Positions 42,618 to 53,440 of a stretch of 64,000 nucleotides of DNA are shown here, piece after piece (within the stretch, counting starts at the first letter, position 1; every line of letters starts with the position of its first letter). The DNA lies in assembly GCF_000004195.4 (NCBI RefSeq), contig NC_030681.2, positions 22,336,482 through 22,400,481 on the forward strand. Reading direction: 5' to 3'. The position numbers and the translations under genes are program-made. The notes beneath the pieces are model-generated. The model did no database searches. It was given only the letters and a program-made list of their open reading frames with translations, and was not told the DNA's origin. The stretch comes from Xenopus tropicalis. Lineage: Eukaryota > Chordata > Amphibia > Anura > Pipidae.

Positions 42618-43704
42618 TCTTATGGCAGGGATCCCCAACCTTTTTTTTATTCACAAGCTACATCCAAATGGAAAAAGTCTTAGGGAGCAAAATGGGTTCT
42701 GGATCCGTGTATTCCAAACCATCTCTAAAGTGCTATGCCTAGACCTCCAACCCGACCCAGCCCTAGCACTACTCTCTAAACCTCCTGCCAACAAACAAAT
42801 TTCTATTAAGCATAAGGGTTTCCTAGCCTTCTCATTAACGGCAGCTAGAACAGTCATACCCAGGCTATGGAAGAATACCAAACCCCCAACGATTTGTGAC
42901 TGGGCGATTGAGCTCAACCATATTATGAGAATGGAAGAAATGTTAGCACACACCATTAAATCACGTGAAAACCTGGACAACTTGGATTCTCTACAAAGAG
43001 GTCTAAGCCCTTAGAAACCTGATAAAAACATGGGTAAAACCAATACCCTGGTGTGCCACAACACAATATAATACACATACCTCTGCCAGAACATAAGACT
43101 ATACCAAAAGTACAGGTATAAGTTATCACTGTAATGCTCTGCTCTGCCCAACTTCTACCCCCCTTCCTCTTAGGGGAAAACATAACAGAAAACAAACAAC
43201 TGCCCTCTACGGGATATGGTCTCAAGTACAGTAAATCATTAAAAAAAAAAAAAAAAAAACCCGCAATGACGTAACTATACAAACTGTGATAACTACAACA
43301 GACTATTGTTACCCCTACCTTCCTTTTCCTTTCTGTATCCCTACCCCCTCTTCCCCACTGTGTATGTTATCCCTTTTCTTTGTAATTATTTGAAAAATGA
43401 AAATAAAGAATATATAAAAAAAAAAAAAAAAAAATTAAGACCAACTGCAAAAAAAAAAAAAAAAAAAATGTACCTGGGTTACCAAATAAGAGCTAGGATT
43501 GTCTATTTGGAAGCCCATATGTAGACTGGTAACCTACAGAAGGCTCTGTTTGCAGTACACTGTTTTTTTTATGCAACCAAATCTCGCCACCAAGCCAGAA
43601 ATTCAAAAATGAGCACCTATTTTGAGGCCACCGGGAGCAACATCCAAGGGGTTGGGAGCAACATTTTACTCGAGAGCCACTGGTTGAGGATCCCTGTCTT
43701 ATGG
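42618..43704. mobile_element. hAT MITE (CAGGGATCCCCAACC) carrying a LINE insertion
   Basis: The element is 42626-43696, CAGGGATCCCCAACC to GGTTGAGGATCCCTG, between TCTTATGG octamers (42618-42625 and 43697-43704). Its body is split at about 42692 by a LINE tail and resumes at about 43469 (GGTTACCAAATAAGAGC). Other copies of the hAT family: 44396, 48479, 49030 and 52239. Confidence 0.92.
42692..43468 (+). pseudogene. 5'-truncated LINE (L1/Tx1-like ORF2 C-terminus, 3' UTR, poly-A)
   Basis: The frame to the stop at 43012-43014 encodes a LINE ORF2 C-terminus: KVLCLDLQPDPALALL, then AARTVIPRLWKNTKPPTICD and NHIMRMEEMLAHT, the pattern found at the end of vertebrate L1/Tx1-clade ORF2 proteins. A 3' UTR follows, with AATAAA at 43402-43407 and A-runs at about 43416-43434 and 43449-43468. 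No RT or endonuclease domain remains, so it is dead on arrival. It lies inside a hAT MITE, so it is younger. An upstream ATG at 42622 is in hAT sequence and the joined frame is accidental. Confidence 0.82.
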
Positions 43705-44387
43705 TGTACGTCTTGCGATCTACCCTCGCACTGACATATATGACTTTTTACTACCAGTTAATAAAAGTGACCACTAATTAGATCAAATTATTGACCACAA
43801 AGGGGAGCTGCAACACAAAAGCAACAAAAAAAATTGGTTCAGTGTTGCCTAAATGGTAAAAAATGGTGACCAAGATATATTATTATTTTCCCTTCCATGA
43901 AAGCCGAGATGGACACTTTTTCCAACTGAGGTCCTAGTTCCCATGTAGTGACATTAGAAAAGATTTGCACAGTGGTTTCCTTCCAGTTATGCCAATGGTT
44001 ACATACACAGGCAGCATAATAATGTAATCATTACAGACTTATACCTACAAATGACTTCGCAGATCTTTCTTTTCAAGGTAACTCATATGCATTGTAGTGT
44101 AAATAATGCAAAGTTAATCTAAAATCGCTGAAGCTTAGCATTAGCTAAGGTTTAATGTGTCACTAAAATAAAAATATATTGTGATGGGAAAACATTCTAT
44201 TATAACCTTTAACCCACACGTTTATCAGGCTTGGTTTACATGGTATTTCACCTTGATAATTACACGAGAATGAACTAAGTGTTTATCACGTTTTAACCAT
44301 TTTCATGTTGATTAGAATTTACTATTAAGTTTTTTGCAAACTAACCACAATTAATTTGTATAATTAAAATGTATATTATAAAGGTAG
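43705..44387. other. No recognised feature
   Basis: Unique-looking AT-rich sequence. Confidence 0.4.
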
Positions 44388-44709
44388 ACATATGGAAGGG
44401 ATCCCAACCAGTGGTTTGGGGGTAACATGTTGCTCCCCAACCCCTTGGATGTTGCTCTCAGTGCCCCCAAACCAGGGAGTTATTTTTGAATTCCTGACTT
44501 GGGGGCAAGTTTTGGTTGAATAAAAACAAGATTTACTACCAAATAAAGCCCCCTGTAAGCTGATAGGGCACATAGAGGCCCCTAATAGCCAATCATAGCC
44601 CTTATTTGGCACCTCCATGAACTTTTATGGTGCTTGTGTTGCTCTCCAAGTCTTTTTACATTTGACTGTGGCTCATGAGTAAGAAAGGTTGGGGACCTCT
44701 GATATATGG
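44388..44709 (-). mobile_element. hAT MITE (CAGGGATCCCCAACC family)
   Basis: The element is 44396-44701. Flanks ACATATGG (44388-44395) and ATATATGG (44702-44709) match at 7 of 8. It carries GTTGCTCCCCAACCCCTTGG, CAAGTTTTGGTTGAATAAAA and GGTTGGGGACC. It is the inverse orientation of the 52239 copy. Confidence 0.9.
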
Positions 44710-45029
44710 GATGTGCTTCAGTCTACAGTTTGATTTTGATTGAAATGAAGCATAACCCTGTTGGATATAATTGTGTGGTGCCTGTAGTCATTCTTACAAA
44801 GCCAAATTCAAGATGAATCTTTTTACTAATATCTAGGGTTTCCTTTAAAACTCTTAGTATATTTAAGAATATGTGCTTAAAGCTAAATGCTATTTTGTTG
44901 CTAGATGACATTCCATTACTTCTGTTCTTTCTTTGTAATGACCCTAATTTCCATCATTCTTCTTGTTCTCTGTATAGTACAGAGCAAGGTTATAAGGTTC
45001 CTTGTTGCCTAATAGTGTTTTTGCCACTA
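44710..45029. other. No recognised feature
   Basis: Unique-looking sequence between two MITEs. Confidence 0.4.
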
Positions 45030-45245
45030 TTTATGGTAAGGCCCGGATTTGTGGAGAGGCCACAAAGGCCCGGGCCTAGGGCGGCATGCCGTCCCGCCGC
45101 ACAAAGATCTAAAAATTTGTGTTCCCATACGGAGCAATGGGGACTTCTCCCCACTGCTCCGTATGCATGTTTGGCATATGGCGCATGCGTGCTTTCAACC
45201 TGCCCCTCAGGGTGGCAAATTTGTAAATCCGGCCCTGTTTATGGT
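45030..45245 (+). mobile_element. GC-rich hAT-type MITE (GGCCCGGATTTGTGG) with perfect duplication
   Basis: The element is 45038-45237, AAGGCCCGGATTTGTGG to AAATTTGTAAATCCGGCCCTG, between TTTATGGT octamers (45030-45037 and 45238-45245). The interior CCGGGCCTAGGGCGGCATGC and CGGAGCAATGGGG is strikingly GC-rich for the window. Overlapping 119- and 130-codon frames are incidental. It is inverted relative to 50496. Confidence 0.9.
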
Positions 45246-46245
45246 TGTCTCAGTCAAGATTAGTGGGCGTGCTGCATTTTCACAAAGTGTGTTCTTGGAG
45301 AAAAAGAAGTGCTGGTTGGCCTGTATTAGTAATGACATGGAACCCACAAGGTACCAGAGTTTGGCAATCACCACAAGTCAACCACTCATATTCTTAACCT
45401 TGCAATAAAATAGTTGGTAAGGGGACTATTTGTTCCAGATGGGAACACTTGGTCTTTCACTTTGGTCTTGTCAAGTCCTAAACATCTCAATCACCTCTGA
45501 GTATATCCATGAACTTAGCATTGACATCAACAGTATATTTAATGGGTTTTTAAATAGTTCAATATGGAAAATATAAATAAGCTGTTTTCCTATGTAGCAT
45601 CATTGTTTAAGAAATAGTATGTTGAGCAGATATTCATTACAGCTTTGCACCTGCATTTTGTTCCTTTCAGATCTGTGATTACAATTACTCCTTTCTTTAT
45701 CTGATTATAACAAGCATAATTGGTTCTCATCTGTTGGTGGGAAGAATCTGCGGGCATACGATTACTAAGAGTGACAAGTCGGCTTGTCAGATGCATTTGT
45801 TGCTTTTTTTTTTTTAAACTTCTTTCTTTTTTTAAGACCTACCGAGGGCAATTGATGAAGGATCTTAATGTAAAATAAACAATGGGAATGACAGAAAAAA
45901 AAAAAATCCAAGTTGTTTTCTAGACTAGTTGCAACCACACAGCAATGGATAACACAATGCAACTTTATTAGTATTATTATCAAGTATTTATAAAGGTCTG
46001 ACATACTTTACTTGACTGCACCTATTAGTCTATACATTGGCATTCAATTTCCAAACCAAGTCCTGGAGCAAAGTTATTGGGATGATGCAGAGGGCTCTGT
46101 TTGGCTTCTGAACTCTTAATGTGTGTGATATATACTTAATCCAGTTCACTCAGTCAATCATTGTCTGCCCGGGGGCAGAAACACTTCTGTACTGGTATGC
46201 TTTCTCCTTAATAAGGTGACAACATTCCTAGTGTGAAAGCTTTTA
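45246..46245. other. No recognised feature
   Basis: Unique-looking sequence with T and A runs near 45797-45810 and 45895-45907. Confidence 0.4.
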
Positions 46246-46246
46246 C

Positions 46247-46284
<38 letters not shown>

Positions 46285-46286
46285 AT

Positions 46287-46319
<33 letters not shown>

Positions 46320-46391
46320 ATTTTTCTAACCTCTATCTATCTATCTATCTATCATTTATTTATTTATCTATCTATGTATCATTTATCTATC

Positions 46392-46438
<47 letters not shown>

Positions 46439-46480
46439 ATTTATCTAACCTCTATCTATCTATCTATCTATCTATCTATC

Positions 46481-46521
<41 letters not shown>

Positions 46522-46530
46522 ATCCATCTA
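46246..46530. repeat. TCTA tetranucleotide microsatellite, interrupted
   Basis: About 285 bp of ATCT/TCTA repeats (GATA on the other strand) broken by ATTT and AACC interruptions. The interruption ATCATTTATCTAACCTCTAT-like occurs more than once, indicating block duplication. It encodes a spurious IYLS repeat peptide. Confidence 0.97.
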
Positions 46531-47093
46531 TCAGATATATAAGACAGGGATGCATTCCAAGATCAAGTTCAAAAACGAGCAGATGATAATGGTCCTGCCT
46601 GTAAATGTAAAGTTTGAAGAACATCAGTATATGAGTGAGATGTGTCAATGAACTGCATCATTAATAAAAGGCAGGTCCTCAATAAGAAACAATTCGGGTA
46701 AAGCCACAAAGTAAAGAATCAGTTAAGAGCAAGTATGTTCTGGAATCCGCATCTTTGGGATTTTTCTATATCTAAGCCTATGCAGCTAATAAAAATGAAG
46801 ACATATGGAGTGTAGGAATGATTTTCAAGACCTTACGCAGCTTAGGCGATAAGTGGGAGGAGGTTATGAAAGATCTGGGTTGTGATAACTACAGAAAACC
46901 AAAATATACTGTTGTAAATAAAATGAGCTAACGCTAAATGTAAGGTGGGAAAAAAAAGTGTCTGGAAGTTTCTTTTGAGAGCAATAAAAAAAAAATATAT
47001 TTTTTTTTTACATATGCAACTATCTAATTTTTCAACAGAATAGATTCGCTCATCACTAACTATGACAACCTTTACTCATTCTCTATTTATAGA
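46531..47093. other. Little recognised; hAT-MITE scrap at about 47025-47060
   Basis: AACAGAATAGATTCGCTCATCACTA at the right is a short remnant of the TAGTGATG-family right end. The rest is unique-looking. Confidence 0.4.
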
Positions 47094-47407
47094 CTTATCT
47101 GGAAACCCATTATCCAGAAAGCTCCGAATTACGGAAAGCCCGTCTCCCATAGACTCCATTTTAATCAAATAATTCAGAATTTTAAAACTGATTTCCTTTT
47201 TCTCTGTAATAATAAAACAGTACCAAGTAGTTGATCCCAACTAAGATATAATTAATCTTTATTGGATGGAAACCAATCCTATTGGGTTTAATTAGTGTTT
47301 TATTGATTTTTTAGTAGACTTAAGGTATGGAGATCCAAATTATGGAAAGACCCCTTAACTGGAATACCCTTGGTCCCGAGCATTCTGGATAACAGGTCCT
47401 TTACCTG
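47094..47407 (+). mobile_element. TA-flanked MITE, CAGGTAT family, left tip lost
   Basis: ACTTATCTGGAAACCC, GCTCCGAATTACGGAAAGCC and TAGTTGATCCCAACTAAG to GGTCCTTTACCTG, then TA. Single core unit, no 113-bp expansion. The first ten or so bases of the left end are replaced. Confidence 0.8.
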
Positions 47408-48470
47408 TAGTAGACTTGGTGGCACAGCACTTTGGTGAAATGTATTTCAATTATACAGGTAATCCTTTGGTGAAATAAATCCTGTACTTTATTTACTCCT
47501 TGGAACAAATAACTACAAAAAAATTAATTTTCATGGCACATTTGACTAGAGTACATTTATTGTTCTTAGGCATAAAAAAAAAATCAAATCCCCTTTGGTT
47601 TGCCTTTGTGGAAAGGTGCGAGCATTATCAGTAGCGCGGAAAAAAAATGAACAGGCGAATGAATGGCAAGGCTAAACTGAATGGGAAGAGATTTGTTTAG
47701 TGGCCAATTCCTATTTAAGGCAACATAGCAAAAGTGACAGAGATAAGTCCTGAAACAATTCAAGCTCTGCACCCGCACCCTCCCTGCTACGAGGTGCCAG
47801 ATACCCTCATTCCTCTTGACAAGCCAATGTTGTATTCTTCCTGGGTTTTTTTTTTTTATTATTTTTATTTTTTTCCGCTGGACAGTTGAAAGAAAATATG
47901 CGGGCATCTGTTCCATTCTGTTTCTGTTTAGTTCCAAATGCACAGAAAGCTATGACTTGGCAGCTGCACAAAAGAAAGGCAGGCGGCATCATGCCAGGCT
48001 GAACACAGACAAAGCCTCACATTTCAGTAATGGCTGCTGTATATCTGTTTTATATCTGTATGAACACACATACCGCTACAGAACCTGAAGGCACAATGAA
48101 TTTGAAAGAAATGAGGAATACTGCATTTACATACACACATACATGCACACAATTGGAGTGGATAGATTACTAATTTAGACCTCTGCCTAAAGATTAACAT
48201 TTACTGTGCACAACATTCCATATTCTGCAGAGATTAAACCTTCCAGGTCCAACAGAGGAACTGTCATAAATAAAATGGCCACAGTGGCCACATCTTGGGC
48301 TAAGAAACAGGCAAAAGGGCATCCTTTTGTTCCACCAAGTGTAGATCACAATCCCTCATGCACACAACTGCAGTATTACGCAGAGGATATCAATTACATA
48401 TCTGTCCAAATTGTGTAGCTTGACAATCTAATCTTGGATTTGATCTCCTCAAACCCCCTATTTTGTTATC
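47408..48470. other. Unique sequence; possible conserved block about 47860-48070
   Basis: No repeat termini. CAGTTGAAAGAAAATATGC through CATTTCAGTAATGGCTGC is compact and non-repetitive. Overlapping short frames on both strands give no domain. Confidence 0.3.
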
Positions 48471-48754
48471 CTCTAACCCAGTGATCCCCAACTAGTGGCT
48501 CGTAAGCAACATGTTGCTCCCCAACCCCTTGGATGTTGCTCCCAGTGGCCTCAAAGCAGGTGCTTATTTTTTAATTCCTGGCTTGGGTCAAGTTTTGGTT
48601 GAATAAAAACTATGATGTACCACCAAACAAATCCTTCTGTAAGCTGACAGTGTGCATAGAGGCTACTAAATAGATAAAACAGCCCTTATTTGGAACCTCC
48701 ATGATGATGATGTGTTGCTCTCCAAGTCTTTTTACGTTTGCTCTTGCTCTAACC
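48471..48754 (-). mobile_element. hAT MITE (CAGGGATCCCCAACC family) with perfect duplication
   Basis: The element is 48479-48746, CAGTGATCCCCAACTAGTGG to TTTACGTTTGCTCTTG, between CTCTAACC octamers (48471-48478 and 48747-48754). The right terminus is shortened relative to other copies, so terminal loss may have preceded insertion or the right end is diverged. Confidence 0.88.
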
Positions 48755-48798
48755 CATCACATTGACATCTGTGCATCTATCTTGGTCCAAGGAAACTT

Positions 48799-48822
48799 AA
48801 ATATATATAATATATATATACT
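48799..48822. repeat. TA microsatellite
   Basis: Short AT-dinucleotide run, interrupted once. Confidence 0.7.
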
Positions 48823-49029
48823 GCAACGTATTCCCACTATGATCTCTAGGCTCAGGAAACTTCAGTGACACCGCTCATAATGCTTGGAAGGTAGAATGTC
48901 AAAGGTCTAGCTTTAAAGCCATTGACCATGTGCAAAATTTCTAAAGGCCTCCCTACTTTTCTGCCCTCAAGCCTATATGTTCCCATTTACCACCTGTTTC
49001 TATAACCCTTACTCGTTTTACTACTGAGC

Positions 49030-49245
49030 CACACAAACATGAAGAAATTTCCTTGAGGTTGCAAAATAAGGGCTGTGATTGGCTATTTGGAAGACCCATA
49101 TGGGCTGCTCACCTGCAAGAGGCTCTGTTAAAACTGTGTGCTTTCAAAATTTGCCTGATATATATATATAAAAATGGACACCTATTCGAGGCCACGGGGA
49201 GGCCACATGAGCCAGTGGTTGGGGGTCACTACCTCAGGGTCTGCT
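49030..49245 (+). mobile_element. hAT MITE fragment (second subfamily)
   Basis: AAATAAGGGCTGTGATTGGC, GGCTATTTGGAAGACCC, GGACACCTATTCGAGGCC and CAGTGGTTGGGGGTCACTA. The GAGCACCTATTTTGAGGCC-type right part matches the end of the 42626 copy rather than the 44396 copy. Left end lost. A 64-codon frame is incidental. Confidence 0.75.
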
Positions 49246-50487
49246 GAGGTAGAATCTGAGGGCCCTTCATACTGCAATTATTATTTAGCTATATCACTCC
49301 TTAGGTTCTAGATCCCAAGTACAGTTTGAGCCCAGGTTTCTAATCCCTGGAATACATAATCTTAAAGGATATATTAAAAGTCAGGTTTGCCCAGATCTAC
49401 TTCCCCTAAGTTTGTTATGCAACAGCTGGCCAGTAAAAGCTACTTGCTTGGTTGCTCTTGGTTACAAGACCTGAATCAAACACCTCAGACAATATCATCT
49501 TAGAAACATACTGGATAATGTTAAAGAAACTTTTTACTAACTCTGGAGTAATTCTAGGTGACTCTGCAACCAAACTGCTTCCCAGAATTTTAATTCACAA
49601 ACAAAAACATTCTTAAGCCCTGAAAGGTTACGGATTCTCTGAGTAAGGAATATTTTAAACGTTCATGCATAATTTATGATCGGTTTCTCCAACAAGATTT
49701 GATATCCTTGGCTTCCAGTAGCCTGGTTATATTTAGTGTTCAAACACATTGCTTCTTTGGCTATCAGATATGATTGTGCATATCACAGCAGATATAATAT
49801 TTTACAATTATTTATGTGGTAATAGTTATTGTGCCCATTTGAAGTATTGGCATGGTCAGTATTGGTAAAAACATATGATGGAAATGACCCTGCCACAGTA
49901 TTAATGCAGGATTTTAAAAGACCTAGAGGGTTAGGTAATAAATGGCAATAAGTTTGCCCAGGAGCAGTTACCCATAGCAACCAATCAGCAGGTAGGATAT
50001 ACTGGTCATGTATCTAAAAGCAAACATCTTATTGGTTGGTTGGGTTCCTGCTACTGGGCAAAGTTAGCGGGGCTCATTCATAAAGTTCACACAGCACAGA
50101 ATTATCAGCACAATGAACATATTTGCCCTGCCGGACAAGACTGGTGCATTAAATGTGCAAACATAATTGCTTATTTTTCATTTGCAGTGCGATTGTCCTT
50201 AAGAGTTTTTAAATATGGTATCATTGCAAATTGTGAGTAAAGTAAAATAGGTCATATTCAGTCATGTAATTACTATCTGCTAAGGGATATGAAGTAAAGG
50301 AATGAATGTGCAACATACACTACATATCTTACCCAGCACTTACAGTACAGTATATAGAATAGCTGGTGCCTAGATCTTCCCTATTTCTTATAATAAAAAA
50401 AGGTAAAACTAAAACAAATAGTGTGCTCCATTTGTATATTTCCAGCTATTATGCCTTTCATATGGTATGGAACTGCATATTAGAAGC
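49246..50487. other. No recognised feature
   Basis: Unique-looking sequence. No repeat termini or coding signal. Confidence 0.4.
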
Positions 50488-50716
50488 AAGGTAACCAGCA
50501 CTGGATTTCAAACCCGGGCGCCCCCGCGCATGCGCAAACAAACCCACCTCCCCCGTGCCGCGCCAACGCGCCCCATTGCTCCGTATGGGAGCAAAATGTC
50601 ACAATTTTATTGCGGCAGGACGGTATGCCGCCCCTAAATTTCTGCCGCCCCTAAATTTCTGCCGCCCTAGGCCCGGGCCTTTGTGGCCTCGCCACAAATC
50701 CGGGCCTGAAGGTAAC
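50488..50716 (-). mobile_element. GC-rich hAT-type MITE (GGCCCGGATTTGTGG) with perfect duplication
   Basis: The element is 50496-50708, CAGCACTGGATTTCAAACC to AAATCCGGGCCTG, between AAGGTAAC octamers (50488-50495 and 50709-50716). GCCGCCCCTAAATTTCT is tandemly doubled inside. Opposite orientation to the 45038 copy, 5.5 kb away. A 133-codon frame running out of it is incidental. Confidence 0.9.
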
Positions 50717-51024
50717 CCAGTCATTTTAAAACAAACCATGTACAGTAGAAGTTTATGTGGTTTGTACTTTTCTTTATTTACAAGTCCAATCTCCTACATT
50801 TGTATAAAATGGTGGTTTTGCTGTTACTGCTGTTGTGCCGCCTTCCACGTCCTCTCTAGATTCAATGGGCCAAACACAACAGTGCTCCTGATAGGGGGCA
50901 GTTCAAATACCCAGTGCTTTATTTATGTATACCAGAGACTAAAATACAAATGCTGATTGCTGCTTTTTATTTAGATTTGTAGTCCCATGAAAATCATATA
51001 TCTATGACTGCCTATCAACTTTTG

Positions 51025-51290
51025 CTATTAAAGTAAAAAAGTACAAGCTAGAACGCTATATTTTTTCTGCAGAAAGCTTTACCATACATGAGTAAAGAGC
51101 CCTAGAAGCTCCCTCTGTTTGTTTAAGATAGCAGCTGCTATTTTAGCTTCCTGTTGCTGCTAGAATAGATAACACATTCTGACGGGAGGGGGAGTGACTT
51201 CTTATGGGAGGGGGGAGCAGGAGAAGGGAGAGAGCTGCGCAGACTCAGGGAATGAAGAATTTTTCTGAGATAGGAAGTGAGATACCAAAG
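51025..51290 (-). repeat. T2-like interspersed repeat (inverted copy)
   Basis: AAGCTAGAACGCTATATTTT, GCTTTACCATACATGAG, AAGAGCCCTAGAAGCTCCC and TTCTTATGGGAGGGGGGAGC: the family of 12820, 21898 and 35510 in the inverted direction. Termini unclear. Confidence 0.66.
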
Positions 51291-52230
51291 AACATGTTTA
51301 CACAAAAAAAACCCTAGAAATCCTGTGTTTCTTTTGATAGAGGACTCTCCTGTGAGTGCTTATGGCTGTATTTACATAGACCTTTTCTGATAAAGCATAC
51401 TTTTCACCTTTCTTTCTCATAAAGGCAAGTTAAATATCCCTTTTTCCAAGTGTTGAATGGGTTTGATTCATGAGGGGACCTAAAAATATCTCACTGACTG
51501 ATGAATTACCAGCTTAGACTAACCAAATTGCATAGCAACTGGTTATATGAATTTATCTAGTGTTAGTGCTAAAAGGACCCCTCGATAAATAAAGCATTAA
51601 ACCTATCACAGGTTAACATTTTCTTGCCATGGTGAAATAAAACCTAACATGGAAGAAACCTAAATTCTAGCCTCTTCTAAGATCTTATGCCAAGTCACAT
51701 TAATCTGGAGAAAATGTCAAACCAATATGTAAAAAAGGTTAGTTCACTTAACATTACTTACGTACGTGAAAGACAAAAGCCAAGTCTACAAAAGGGTAGG
51801 CATTCGAGCTCTGCGTGACTGCGCGGCTAGTGGGAGTGCAGTTTGTTATTCTTAATTGATTTTTATGATGCTTTCGGCAAAATGTAACATGCATATCTTT
51901 TACAGCTCTAATAGTTTTATTGCCACTGTGAGGATTGTGCATAATTTCGTACAAAAAAAAGCATATGTGGAAATAATATGATACCTTTTGGAAAATCACT
52001 GGAGTGGATTGCTATGGCTTCCCAAGGTGCGCTGGCAGAACACAGTCAAGATAATTATTACAAGCTTGTTGCTGCCTGACATTTTTTTTTTTTCCGGGGA
52101 AATGCACAAGGTACCAAAGGATGTAGTTTTAAAAAAAAAAATGATTGTAAAAAAAAAATCTGCAGGAGATGCCAATGGCAGAAAAGGCTTTTCTATTTAT
52201 GCAACGATGGTCATTTATTTGAATTATATT
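51291..52230. other. No recognised feature
   Basis: Unique-looking sequence with A/T runs at 52083-52093 and 52131-52159. Confidence 0.4.
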
Positions 52231-52552
52231 CTGTAAGACAGGGGTCTCGTGAGCTTCTCACTCGTGAGCCACAGTCAAATGTAAAAAGACTTGGGGAGCA
52301 ACACAAGCACCATAAAAGTTCATGGAGGTGCCAAATAAGGGCTGTGATTGGCTATTAGGGGCCCCTATGCACCCTATCAGCTTACAGGGGCTTTATTTGG
52401 TAGGAAATCTTGTTTTTATTCAACCAAAACTTGCCCCCAAGTCAGGAATTCAAAAATAACTACCTGGTTTGGGGGCACTGAGAGCAACATCCAAGGGGTT
52501 GGGGAGCAAAATGTTGCCCCTGAGACACTGATTGGGGATCACTACTGTAAGA
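52231..52552 (+). mobile_element. hAT MITE (CAGGGATCCCCAACC family) with perfect duplication
   Basis: The element is 52239-52544, CAGGGGTCTCGTGAGC to TGATTGGGGATCACTA, between CTGTAAGA octamers (52231-52238 and 52545-52552). It carries GCCAAATAAGGGCTGTGATT and TTATTCAACCAAAACTTGCC. It is the complement of the 44396 copy. Confidence 0.93.
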
Positions 52553-53156
52553 ACATCAGATATATCAAATATATGTTTGAGACTATTCTCTTATTCACAC
52601 GATAGGAACATGTCCGCAAGTGCATTGAGCATAGTGCAATGTTAAGCACAATCACAGTTTGTTCCCCCCACAATGCAGCATTTTCCCCCAGAGTTCCAGT
52701 GTCATTGTGGTCGAAAGGGGCAATTGCAATGTGCCTACCAAAATTGCATACAATCGCACACAATTGTGCCTGCACATGATTCTTTAGGAGCAGGTGTGCT
52801 GTGCCTATTGACGCTGGGGGCAAAGGGAACCCCGGAGCTAAAGTCTGGTCAGGAGGTGGTGGTTAGGGATAGCATTGTTTCTAGATAGCTAATGTGAACA
52901 ACATTATATACAGTATGTGATTCACCTGGAACTACAACCATGTCCAGTCAAGAGGTAATTCAGCTGAATCCTAAACCAAATCCTGCATTTAGTCCAGGCC
53001 TAATTATAACATAAGATGTTGGGACTAAATTGTTTTTTTTTGAGCAAAGTGTGGGGATGGCAACTGAACTTGCAGATGGGGTGCATTATTTCGAATGATA
53101 TGGCACATCTATATGGGGCACGAAAGGTGATAGAACAGCATAGATGTTTGTACATT
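52553..53156. other. No recognised feature
   Basis: Unique-looking sequence. The block CAGGCCTAATTATAACATAA at about 52995 recurs diverged near 53387. Confidence 0.4.
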
Positions 53157-53440
53157 TAGGGATGCATCAAATCCACCATTTTTGGATTGGACTGAATACT
53201 GAAACAAATCTAAATTCCAATTTGCATTTTCAAATTTGAACAATATGCCCCATAATCCTGAATGAAAACATGTTGTCTTTTATCGTCCCTTTATGGGTTG
53301 AATTCAAGGTGACCGACTTACTTGGCCAAATTCGAATCCTATTAAACCTGCTGATATTCAGTGGAATCCCAAACCTACATTTAGTGCAGGCCTAGTTATA
53401 ACATAAGACATTGGGACTAAATTGCTCCATTGTAGTTACC
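53157..53440. repeat. Diverged MITE (AGGGATGCATCAAATCC)
   Basis: TTTAGGGATGCATCAAATCC, TTTGGATTGGACTGAATAC and CTAAATTCCAATTTGCA resemble a common Xenopus MITE with GGATGCACCGAATCC ends. The right part carries ATTCGAATCC and a second copy (392 bp away) of the GCCTAATTATAACATAAGA block. Confidence 0.5.

Noticed and set aside
42622..43014. 130-codon frame as one gene
   Set aside because: It starts in hAT MITE sequence and continues into a LINE ORF2 tail. The fusion is accidental, caused by nested insertion.
46233..46448. Frame encoding an IYLS repeat peptide
   Set aside because: It is translation of a TCTA microsatellite.
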